Positions 54,668 to 64,000 of a DNA stretch of 64,000 nt are shown one piece after another. The DNA comes from Arachis hypogaea. Its lineage: Eukaryota > Streptophyta > Magnoliopsida > Fabales > Fabaceae. Where the stretch lies: assembly GCF_003086295.3 (NCBI RefSeq), contig NC_092055.1, positions 121,263,192 through 121,327,191 on the forward strand. Direction: 5' to 3'. The notes beneath the pieces were generated by a model. The model worked only from the letters and a program-made list of their open reading frames with translations. It was not told where the DNA came from and did no database searches. The translations under genes and the position numbers were made by a program. Numbering within the stretch: position 1 is the first letter of the stretch; each line of letters opens with the position of its first letter.

Positions 54668-55733
54668 CCCACCCCTTCAGTCAGCAACCCCAACCACAAC
54701 CTCCCACCCCTATCCTCTCCCTCCAACCACCACCTACCACCTAAACCCTTTCTCCGACACCAACCCTCTTCGCCGCCACCACCTCGTCGCCGTGCACCAC
54801 CACCGCGCCGGACGCCGCCGCAGCCACCTTCTTCCCTGTTCCACCCCTTCTGCTTACCAGGTTCCGCAACACGCAACCATTTTTTTATTATGTTCGTAAC
54901 TTTTCTGTATTTTTTACTCCGTTTATGTTCATAATTAGGATAGTTAGACTTGCATGTTGTAGTGGATTTTTAGGTTGTTAGGTAGCTTAGGCTGTGGTTA
55001 GTGGATCTAGGTCTGTTTATTTGCACTGTTCTTACTTCTGTGTTATCATATGTCCATCTCTGTGCTGCTATAATCACGATTCATATGCTGCTTTCTTGTA
55101 TGTTGCTGCTGTTTACATTGAGTTTTTATGTTTATTTTATATTTATGTACATGCAGCTTGATTTTTTTTAATTCATATGAACTGATTAAATTGCTGTTTA
55201 TTTTCCGGGACAATCCAATTTTAGCCGGAATGCTACCCAATTTTTTTTAAATTTTTTTTATTCATGTTTTAGTTTGGCATTTCTGAAATCTGTTTTACTC
55301 TGCCTTACCCAAACCATTACATGAATGCTATGGCAGACCTTCTCACCCTTTTTGATTTCCTGGTTCATAAACCTCTTGTTCAATTATGAGTACTTCTATT
55401 CTTACCTATGAATCCTTGTTATATGGTTTTTTTCTCTATGCCACTTACTTTAACCCGCACTTTACTAACTCACTGTTTTTAATTCACTAATTTCTTTTTC
55501 AAATCCTAACCATACTAACCCTTTTGGTCTCTTTTCTGATTATTTTCACTTTCCTCCAACTTTCTAACCATGGCATATTGCTTATTTCCTTTCCATTTAA
55601 CATTCATTCAATTACAATTCAATTACTCATTTTCCTTATTCTATTTCTCCCTTACCGCTTTGAGTTTCCTTTGTTTAATTGCCTATTTGCTTTCCTATTT
55701 TTTTTATCCATTCCTGATTTTCTGTTTTTCAGG
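54668..55733 (+). other. Element C ORF2 5' UTR with apparent intron
   Basis: C-rich exon-like sequence to about 54860 (TTACCAG|GTTCCG), then T-rich sequence ending TTTTTCAG at 55732, just before GATG. Element D has the same TTTTTCAG-G-ATG arrangement on the minus strand at 63264-63250. Confidence 0.5.
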
Positions 55734-57206
55734 ATGTCTGCCTCACAAAGGAAAGGCAAAGGCAGGGCTACTGGCAAGTGCAAGAGAGGAGATTCCTCCT
55801 AGTCCATCATTGCTCTAATGCACGATTCATCATGGCGGGAGAAGAACTTCACACCGTAGGAGAAAGCTAACCAGCTGCTTCCTGCAGATGATCCTATAAA
55901 ATTTGCAAACCGGTACTGTGAACTGAAGTACCCGACTTTTGCAAACTACAGAAACCTATACCTGGAACGTACCTTGAAGATTCCAGAGGCCCTCCAGCAA
56001 TACACTACTGAGCAAATCAAGCAAAGGGGCTGGTTCTTTCTGGAGAGACCACTGACAGAGGTCAATGCATCTTGGGTCAGGGAATTCTATTGTAACTACT
56101 ACCTTACTACCCTTGATGCAGTAAACCTGAGGGGAAAGCAAATTCTGGTCACAGAGGAGGCCATAGAGACCATTCTCCAGCTCCCAGCCAAGTCCGATCA
56201 GCCAAATGGTTTTGCACAGGCTGAGGAGGACATGGGCCAGATGCAGTTTGACTGGGATGCCGTAAAGGCACAGATAGCTCTCGACCCTGCTGTTCCTTGG
56301 GAGATGGGTCAGAACACCACTATGCCTAGAGGGATCAAGAGAGTGTACTTGAACGATGAGGCTCGGCTATGGCATCAGATCTTGAGTAATTTTGTGATGC
56401 CGAGTACTCACGAGACGGAGATCCCGGCTACCATGATCACCCTCCTTTGGTGTGTGTTGGAGGGTAAGGACATATACTTACCTCGTTTTATCCGGCATTA
56501 TATGGCCAGGGCCCACGTACGAGGCACCCTCCCCTTTCCTTACCTGGTTACACGGCTAGGCCGTCAGGTTGATGTGCCTTGGGAGGATGTCGATGAGAGA
56601 CCCCCAGCAGCGGACTGCAGGAAGATCATCCCGCACAGTAGGAACTTCCTTGCTTTGGGCTACAGACCACCACCTGTCACTGCTACTGATGAGACAGCCC
56701 CTCCGTCTGCTGGACCCTCTTCATCCACAGCTGCCCCAGCTGCCCCTGCTGCCACCACTGCACCTCCACCCGCCTCTGAGCCGGTCTATCGCCTCGTGCA
56801 CCGTCTATTCCGCCAGTTTGATCAGATGGAGCGCCGTAACAGGCGCCGGTATGAGAGATTAGAGCGCCCCAGCAGGCGACGCTATTCCCATCTGAAGCTG
56901 ATGATCAGACAGGGCGCCGACATCCCCTCTGAGCCTGACACCCCTTCAGAGCCATCAGAGGATGAGCACGAGGAGGAGGATGAGCACGAGGAGAAGCCTC
57001 ATTCCCAGGCAGAGACTCATCAGCAGGCAGCCACAGAGCAGGCTGCCCCGCATCAGGAGGTTATGCCCCAGATAGAGGCTGCAGATCCAGAGATCCCGCT
57101 CCAGTCCGTCCCACCTCCACAGCAGCCAGACCCTCAGCCCACCACCGCCACGGAGACCCCAGCTACCATCCCTACCATTGATGACACTCCTTCACACCAG
57201 GCTTGA
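55734..57206 (+). pseudogene. Element C ORF2: putative plant transposon protein, two N-terminal stops
   Basis: From ATG 55734 the frame reads MSASQRKGKG and then meets TAG at 55800 and TAG at 55857; from 55860 to TGA 57204 it is open. Aligned with D's ORF2, the same residues are present throughout: QRGWFFLERPLTEVNASW, the ILVTEEAIETIL block, LWHQILSNFVMPSTHETE, RHYMARAHVRGTLPFPYL. Domain order equals B's ORF2: lysine-rich N-terminus, PF20167-like core, then an arginine-rich helical segment (RRNRRRYERLERPSRRRY) and here an acidic, Pro/Gln/Thr-rich tail. The function is unknown. Both stops fit single-base change of CAG-like codons; D still has an open N-terminus. Confidence 0.8.
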
Positions 57207-57209
57207 TTG

Positions 57210-57247
57210 AGCATCGAGGACGATGCTTCGTTTTAAGTGTGGGGAGG
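57210..57247 (+). other. Internal hairpin plus PPT copy, element C
   Basis: A perfect 7-bp stem AGCATCG/CGATGCT with loop AGGA (57210-57227), three bases after the ORF2 stop, followed by TTTAAGTGTGGGGAGG, the same tract that precedes the 3' LTR. Confidence 0.78.
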
Positions 57248-58952
57248 TCGCCGTCTCTGGCGTTTATTTTGGTGAACCACTACATACTTTTTCTTTTATT
57301 TTGGATATTTTTCTGTATTTTTATCTTTTTATTTTATTGTTATTTTCTGAGTACTTATACATTGCTACTTGTGTATTTTACTCTATTTTCTGCATTTTGC
57401 ATTTTTTGTTCATATTTTAGTTATTTAGTTTAGTTTAGTTATTTAGTTTAGTTTGCAATTCTGATTTATTAGTGGATTAATTAGTATAGTTTACCCTTTT
57501 TAGCATAAGATAGTATAGTTTAAATAGAAAAATATAAAAAGGAAGTAAACTAGAAACTTTAACAGAATCAAAACAACCCATACCTTGTATATATAGCATT
57601 ACATGTTAGTTGACAACATTTCATCAAGGAGGAACATTAAAACTTTAAAAGCTACCCTAAATAATTTTTTTCAAGAGAATAATGGGAATTTTTAACTAAA
57701 CCTGCATACAATATATGAATGACATATGATGCTTGAGTTAGAGAACACACAGCCTGTGAGTCTTGAGCTTAAATTGTATGGTTGCATTCAAACCATAATT
57801 TCATTTCTGTGTGTCACATTTCTTTTTATTCTGATGTTCCTTACTTTGCTTTAATCTATATGTCCAATTATAGAATATAGAATAGATACATACCAAGAGA
57901 ATGATTGAGGCCATCATTTGATTTTAGCTCACTCACCCCAAATTAGCCTACCTTTTACATTACCCTTGTTAACCCCCTTGAGCCTTTTTAAAACCCTTTT
58001 ATTCTATTTAGCCAAATTACTAGCCTTAAGCAGAAAAACAAAGGAAAATCCCAAGTGAATCCTTAGTTAGCTTAAGATAGAAAATTATAAATAGAGTTAA
58101 ATGTGGGAAACCTTTTGGGAACATGGTAATAGAAACAAAGGGGTAAAAAAAGTAAAAAGGAATAAAATAAAATTTGGGAAGCATGCTCATGACAAAATCT
58201 AAGTGATTTAATTATCATGTGCATTAAAAAAAAAAGAGAGTTATTTTTCAGCATCTACATAAAAGGGAATACAAAAAGGAAATTCCCTAATGAAAACAAT
58301 GCACATGGAATAAAAAAAAATAATAAAATAAAAAGTGAAACATGAGCATGTAACAATAAGTGGGAAATTATGGGAAATTAGGTAAAGAAATTTTATTTTA
58401 CTAGATGTGTATGTTAGGTGAGATCTTAGTCTAATTAGGGATTCGCTTATTAGCTCACTTAACCCTATACATAAATCCTTACCTTTACCTTGGCCCCATT
58501 ACAACCTTAATTAAGACCTCATGACTTTTTGGTATGACTATATTCTATAATTGTTGATTGGTTAGATGAAAAACAAAGCTGTATAAATTAAGAATAAAAA
58601 GAAAAATAGAGTGAATAAACCCAATAAACATTGAGTGACTAGAGAGTAAACACAAAATCCAGTGAGGGTTCAATAACTCAGCAACATATATCTGTGCTCA
58701 AAATTTACTAATTGTTTTGCAAGTTTGTACAATGTTTTCTTTACCATCTCATTTGCTAAAGTACTTTATTATTTAAGGGTTGGCTATATATATACACACA
58801 ACTCCTTGAGAATGTGAATTAACTTAGCTACATGTAAACTTTATATATGAGTGGATGAATTAGAATTGCATGACTCATTAGGTAGATGCATTTAGCATAG
58901 GTTGCATTTTATAACATTCCATCACTTTAACCTTAACTATTTACCTTGGATT
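57248..58952 (+). other. Element C 3' UTR
   Basis: 1.7 kb of AT-rich sequence, non-coding, with several poly-A runs. Colinear with D's 3' UTR on the other strand (60481-61779 and 49169-49510). Confidence 0.65.
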
Positions 58953-58991
58953 TAGCATGAGGACATGCTAGTGTTTAAGTGTGGGGAGGTT
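58953..58991 (+). other. Pre-PPT hairpin and polypurine tract of element C
   Basis: A perfect 7-bp stem TAGCATG/CATGCTA with loop AGGA (58953-58970), ending 21 bases before the 3' LTR, then TTTAAGTGTGGGGAGG. Confidence 0.8.
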
Positions 58992-60475
58992 GATAAACCC
59001 ATATTTCATGAGTTCTTTTGTGCTTAATTAGAGTGATTTATTCAACTCTTCACCTACTTATTCACATTAATTGCATAGTTTTACTTTCCCTTCCTTATTA
59101 TGTCATATAATGAAAAACATGTTTTCTAGGCTTTAAAAATTAATTATTTTAATTACCTTTATTTCCATTCGATGCCGTGATTAGTGTGTTGAGTAGTTTT
59201 AGATTTTCTAAAGGCAGAATGACTTAAAGGATGAAAAAGGAAACATACTAGAATGGAAGGAGGAAGCAAAACAGAGCTTTAAAGAAACTGGTGTCCACGC
59301 GATCGCGTGCCAAGCACGAATCAGCAGCGATGCGGTCGCATGCCTGACGCGACCGCGCGCCTCAAGCAGAATACACATGACGCGGTCGCATGACTGACAC
59401 GACCGCGTGGCAAGGAAAAGCTCCGAATGACGCGACCGCGTGACCCACGCGGACGCGTGACAGAGGCCACGCACCAGAAATTACAGAATACGCCCCCAGC
59501 GAATTCTGAAGCCCTTTTTGGCCCAAATTCAAGTACAGACAGCATAGACCAGAGGTTATAAAGTGTGGGAATGCTTCCATTCAGGGGAGCTCGCATATTT
59601 TCACCTTTCAATGATTTAGATTTAGTTGAGAGGGAGATCTTCTCTCTCTCTCTTTTAGGATTTAGGATTTCTTCTTGTTTTAAGAGTAACTCTGGATCCA
59701 GGTTTAATGTTCTTTTAGTTTTACTTTTATTTATTCCAACATTTGAATTGATTATTATTATAAATTGATCTAAGAATTATTCCATGTTACAGATTTCTAA
59801 TTGAATTAATGATAATTTGAGGTATTTTCAGTTTATGATTGTTCTCTTTGATTTAAGTTGCCATTGCTTCCCATCTAAGGACACTTTTATTATTTCAGCA
59901 ATTTACTTTTTCCCTTTTGGTTTTGGTTTAGAATTCAGTAACTCAACAGTTATTAAACTCAACATAATTGATAATCGTTACCTTGCTAATTGAGTTGAAC
60001 TTAATTAATCTCAACCTTTTCTTAGGAAATAATTAGGATTCAAAGGTCAATTTAATTAGTCCCTTAACTTTCCTTTGATCTGGTAAAGGTTGACCAAGTG
60101 GAATTGAGATACAACTTTCATTATTGTTGAGAAGGATAACTAAGTTGGACTTCTAATTTCCCTTATCTTGCCAAAAGTTGTTATACAGTTATTATTTATT
60201 TTTACTTGCCAATCAATTCATTCGTCATTTAAATTACTTGCTTCTCACCTTCTAAACCCCGATTACAACCTTTATAGCCAATAATAAGAACATACTTCCT
60301 CGCAGTTCCTTGAGAAGATGACCCGAGGTTTGAATACTCGGTTAACAATTTTTAAGGGGTTTGTTACTTGTGACACCCAACACGTTTGTACGAAGAGATT
60401 TTTGCCAGTTTAGAAACTATATCTACAACGCAACCGTTTCTATGACATTCTTTACTGGCAGAAAACTCGACGTCA
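58992..60475 (+). repeat. Element C 3' LTR (1484 bp)
   Basis: Same ends as the 5' LTR. It lacks one 18-base palindrome unit near 59297. Confidence 0.93.
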
Positions 60476-60480
60476 ATCAC

Positions 60481-61779
60481 TCCATTCTTCTTTTTATCCT
60501 TACTTTCTATAACCCTGTTCTTCATCTAACCAATCAACAATTACAAAATACAGACATACAAAAATCATGAGGTCTTTATTTAAGGTTGTAATGGGGCCAA
60601 GGTAAAGGTAAGGGTATATGTATAAGGCTAAGTGAGCTAATAAGTGAATCCTTGATTAGTCTAAGATATCACCTAACATACATATTTTGTAACTCAAAGG
60701 TTTCTTTATCTATTTACCCAAATTTTCTCACTTTGTATTGCAAGCTCATATATTAACTTTAACTTTTGTCCCATGTGCATTGATTCCTTTTATTTTGCAA
60801 TTGGGGAATTTTTTTTGTATCACCTTTATTTAAATAAAAATATATTTTTTTAATGCACATGGTAATTTAATTGTTTTGATTTACCTTTGTTTCTATAATC
60901 CATGTTCCCATAAGGTTCCCCACACTTAAACAATACACAATTTCTATCTTAAGCTAACCAAGAATTCAACTTGAGATTTTTATTTTGTTTTTCTGCTTAA
61001 GGCTAGTATTGTGGTTTATAGAACAAGAGGGGATTAAAAGCTCAAGGGGGCTATCAAGGGTGATGTAAAAGGTAGGCTAATTTTGGGATAAGTGAGCTAG
61101 AGTCAAACAATGGCCTCAATCACTTTCTTGGTATGTATCTATATTCTATAATTGGACATATAGATTAAAACAAAGTAAAGAACATCAGAATAACAAAGAA
61201 GAGCGAAACACACAGGAATAAAATATTATGGTTTGAATGTAACCATACAATTAAGCTCAAAACCCACAGGCTGTGTGTTCTCTAGCTCAAAAATCATATC
61301 TCAGTTATATATGTCATGCAAGTGAAAAATTAAGAGTTTCCATTATTCTCAATGTAAACCTTAGGGTGGCTTTAAAGTTTTAGTGTTTCTCCTTGATGAA
61401 ATGTTGTTAACTAACTAACATATAATACTACATATACAAGGTCTGGATTGTTTTTATTATGTTAAAGTCTCTAGTTTACTTCCTTTTTATTTTCAATTTA
61501 AACCAAACTTATCATATGCTAAAAGGGTAAACTATACTAATTAATCCACATATTCTATAGCTAATAAGTTATAATTGCAACTAAAATAACTTGGTTAAAA
61601 TATGAACTAAAGTGCAAAATACAGAAAATAGAGTAAAAATACATGAAAAGAGCAATGTATAAGTACTGAGGAATAAAAATAAAAATCAAAATACAGAAAA
61701 GTAATAAAATAAAAAGAGTTTGTAGTGGTTCACCAAGAAAAATACGCCAGAGATGGCGACCTCCCCACACTTAATATAA
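60481..61779 (-). other. Element D 3' UTR, proximal part
   Basis: Non-coding on the minus strand; matches C's 3' UTR near 57250-58620 block by block. Confidence 0.65.
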
Positions 61780-61797
61780 AGCATCGTCCTCGATGCT
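61761..61797 (-). other. Internal hairpin plus PPT-like tract, element D
   Basis: On the minus strand: stem AGCATCG/CGATGCT with loop AGGA (61797-61780), then a GTGTGGGGAG tract at 61770-61761, directly after ORF2 as in C. Confidence 0.75.
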
Positions 61798-61800
61798 CAC

Positions 61801-63252
61801 TCAAGCAGGGTGTGAAAGAGTGTCATCACTGGAATGATGTGTGGCTGGAGTCTCTGTGGTGGTGGCCTGAGGGTCTACCTGCTACAGAGGAGGTGCTGAC
61901 TGAATAGGAACCTCTAGGTCTGCAGCCTGAATCTGATGCGGGGCCTCTTGCTGTGGCGCAGCCTGCTCCGGGCCTGCCTGCTCAGCCTCTCTCTGTGGAT
62001 GGGTCTCTGTCTCATGATCATCTACCTCCTCCTTAGATGGCTCTGATGGTGTGTCAGGCTCGGAGGGGATGTCGCCGCCAGATCGTATCATCAGCTTTAG
62101 GTGCTCATAGCATCGCTTGCTGCGACGCTCAGATCTCTCATATCGGCGCTGGTTGCGGCGCTCCATCTGGTCTAGCTGCTGAAATAGGCGGTGCACAAGG
62201 TGATAAACTGGCTCTGAGGCAGGTAGAGGTGCAGTGGTGGTAGCTGGGGTAGCACTAGATGAAGAGGGGCCAGCTGAAGGTGTGGCTGTCTCATCAGGGG
62301 CAGTTAGGAATGGAGGTCTGTAGCCCAAAGCCAGAAAGTTCCTGCTGTGAGGGATAATCTTCTTACATTCTGCAGCAGGTGGCTTTTCATCAGCATCCTC
62401 CCAAGGCACGTCAGCTCGACAGCCGAGCTGGGTAATCAGATATGGAAAGGGGAGAGTGCCTCTGATGTGAACCCTGGCCATGTAGTACCGGATGAATTGT
62501 GGCAGGTACAGGTCCTTACCCTCCATCACACACCAGATGAGGGTGATCATAGCGGCAGGTAGCTCCGTCTCATGAGTACTCGGCATAATAAAGTTGCTCA
62601 GGATCTGGTGCCAGAGCCGAGCCTCATCATTTAAGTATATCCGCTTGATTCTCTTAGGCATGGTGGTATTCTGACTCATGACCCATGGGACATTCGGGTC
62701 AAGGGCTATCCTTGCCTTGACCACATCCCAGTCAAACCTCATAAAGCGCATGTCCTCCTCAGCCTTTTGGTAGCCATCGAGCTGATCGGATTTAGGCTGA
62801 AGCTTCAGAATATCCTCAATGGCCTCTTCAATAACCAGTATCTGCTTCCCTCTTAGGTTCAATGCATCTAGGGAAGTTTTGAAGTAATTGCAGTAAAACT
62901 CTCTTTCCCAAGAAGCATTGACCTCTGTCAGGTTTCTCTCCAAGAAGAACCAGCCTCTTTGTTTGATCTGATCGGAGGTGTATTGCTGGAGTTCTTCCGA
63001 AATTTTCAGAGTCCGCTCCAGGTACAGGTTTCTGGAGGTTGCAAACACCGAATACTTCAACTCGTAGTATCTGTTTGGAAACTTAGTGGGATCAGTGGCA
63101 GGGAGTAGCTGGTCAGCCTTCTCCTGCGGAGTAAAGTGTTTCTCCCGCCAGGAGTCATCATGCATGATGTCCAGGATGGACATAGAGGATTCTCCTCTTT
63201 TCCGTTTGCCAGTTGTTGCCTTTCCTTTTCCTTTTCTTTGAGTGTCAGACAT
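61801..63252 (-). pseudogene. Element D ORF2: putative plant transposon protein, one late stop
   Basis: From ATG at 63252 (MSDTQRKGKGKA) the frame is open for 456 residues to a TAG at 61884-61882, then continues for 26 codons to the natural TGA at 61803-61801, where C's protein also ends. The core matches C (QRGWFFLERNLTEVNASW, LWHQILSNFIMPSTHETE, RYYMARVHIRGTLPFPYL). It has a lysine-rich, nuclear-signal-like N-terminus (KGKATTGKRKRGE) and a basic helical part (RRNQRRYERSERRSKRCY). With only the tail lost it could still have made a nearly full protein, so calling it a pseudogene is marginal. An upstream in-frame start at 63330 exists, but TTTTTCAG just before the 63252 ATG suggests it lies in an intron. 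Confidence 0.8.
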
Positions 63253-64000
63253 CCTGAAAAACAGAAATCTATGATATAATAAAAACAGGAAAATAAGTAG
63301 GCAAATAACAAAATAAGCACATAGTGGCAAAGGAGCAGTAGAATAATTAAATGAGTTGAAGAATTGTGCATTTTGGATTGGTTCGGGAATAAAAAACTGA
63401 GATGATAAATTTCAATCCAAAAAGTAATAGAATTCATGTTAATTAGGAAAAACCATAAACATGCCTTGAGTTAAAAAGTAAAAGTGAAGAGTGAGTCAAA
63501 AAGCAGAGGGGGTGTTAGAAAGTTAAAAGTGGTTTTAAATTGAAAAAGAGGTTAGAAATGAAAAATCAGTGAGTTAGTAAAAAGAAAGTTAAGGTAAGCG
63601 GCATGATGATTGGTTTCTAAGTAACAAGAATTTCACAATTTGAAGCAACAGATAACTCATATTTAAGCAAGGAAATCAAGGTGTTGAAGATTCATATAGA
63701 TATACCAATAACGAAAATTGGAAATCAAATCATCAATAATGTGATTTATAAACCGGGGAAACAAAAGGAATAAGAAAGCTGGCCCGTGCATTCATGAATC
63801 GGTTTGGTGAAAGCTAAAGAAAGCAAAATTGAAAATGCCAAAACCAAGACATGAATGAGAATCAAAATGATTTACAGAAAATTGGGCAGCATTCCGGCTA
63901 AAATTGGATGTTCCCGGAAAATAAACAGCAAGCAGAATAGTTCATATAAACTAAAATAAACTGCAAATAGATATAAATAATATGAACATGAAAGAGCAGT
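63253..64000 (-). other. Element D region upstream of ORF2 (apparent intron)
   Basis: On the minus strand this corresponds to C's 54960-55733; the block TATTTTCCGGGAACATCCAA near 63930 has its counterpart at 55199-55220. Non-coding. Confidence 0.6.

Larger units (their letters stand above)
49516..60475 (+). mobile_element. Element C: young non-autonomous Ty3/gypsy-like element nested in D
   Basis: 10,960 bp including a 1000-base N gap, bounded by ATCAC duplications. Order: LTR (1502 bp), tRNA-Asp primer site, very short leader, unrecognised ORF1, hairpin, palindrome array, ORF2 with an apparent 5' UTR intron, internal hairpin, 3' UTR, pre-PPT hairpin, LTR (1484 bp). I see no protease, RT or integrase, although the gap hides part. 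The LTRs differ by about 23 substitutions plus an 18-base indel, the lowest divergence counted in full here. Confidence 0.92.
47775..64000 (-). mobile_element. Element D: Ty3/gypsy-like non-autonomous element on the minus strand, interrupted by C
   Basis: Reading on the minus strand, D enters from the right edge and ends with its 3' LTR at 47775. Visible parts: ORF2 upstream region, ORF2 (63252-61801), internal hairpin, 3' UTR (split by C at 60476/49515), pre-PPT hairpin, 3' LTR. Its ORF2, LTR and 3' UTR match element C in order, so the two are one family. The outer flank on the left is AAGAT (47770-47774); the matching duplication lies outside the window. Confidence 0.85.

Noticed and set aside
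53069..54934. Very long open frames on both strands across the C-rich tract and gap
   Set aside because: They read through 1000 N and through palindromic/C-rich sequence; no domain, and both strands are open because of composition.

Overview
This is plant nuclear DNA, most likely a legume and probably peanut (Arachis); the species is my recognition of its repeat families, not a database result. One ordinary host gene is visible, a lachrymatory-factor-synthase-like protein of the Bet v 1/START superfamily at 18-494. Almost everything else is transposable elements, several nested inside each other.

Layout. (1) 18-494: host gene. (2) 840-2617: decayed Mutator-like transposase N-terminus (1000-2026) and palindrome-bearing repeat sequence. 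(3) 2623-36566: element A, an old Ty3/gypsy Athila-like element with target duplication AACCT and a broken gag-pol. Two younger elements sit inside it. Element B (11256-22084, duplication GAGAG) is a non-autonomous relative with an open gag-protease ORF and an open second ORF of the plant 'putative transposon protein' type, but no reverse transcriptase or integrase. Element E (23489-35475, duplication CCAAA) lies inside A's 3' LTR; it has 4.5-kb LTRs, an initiator-tRNA-Met primer site and a 2.9-kb interior without recognisable genes, so it is a LARD. (4) 36572-47372: host or older transposon sequence, with a degenerate telomere-like patch, a gene piece with a viroplasmin/RNase H1 N-terminal domain (40844-41732) and a roughly 12-exon Ulp1 (C48) cysteine-protease pseudogene (43112-46101). 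(5) 47373-47774: GC-rich hAT-like fragment, cut by element D. (6) 47775-64000: element D on the minus strand, running off the window, interrupted by its relative C (49516-60475, duplication ATCAC). C and D carry a second-ORF gene; C also has an unrecognised ORF1 and a 1000-base N gap.

LTR pairs give a relative order by eye. A's LTRs differ most (roughly 7-10%), B's by about 45 in 1739 bases, E's by about 2% in the part compared, C's by about 23 substitutions plus an 18-base indel. The nested elements are younger than their hosts, as expected.

The most interesting signals are not genes. (i) A short hairpin with a purine tetraloop (AGGA, GGGA or GAGA) ends 18-21 bases upstream of the 3' LTR in all five elements, although the stem sequences differ; a copy sits inside A, B, C and D beside the second ORF. 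(ii) A second hairpin with compensating stem changes follows the end of ORF1 or pol in A, B and C. (iii) About 140-155 bases after that hairpin, each family has an array of short palindromes that also occurs in its LTR; the palindrome differs between families (CTGGCGTTCAACGCCAG in A/B, ACGCGATCGCGT or CACGCGGCCGCGTG in C/D). Together these look like a shared cis-acting module linked to the second ORF. That link is inference.
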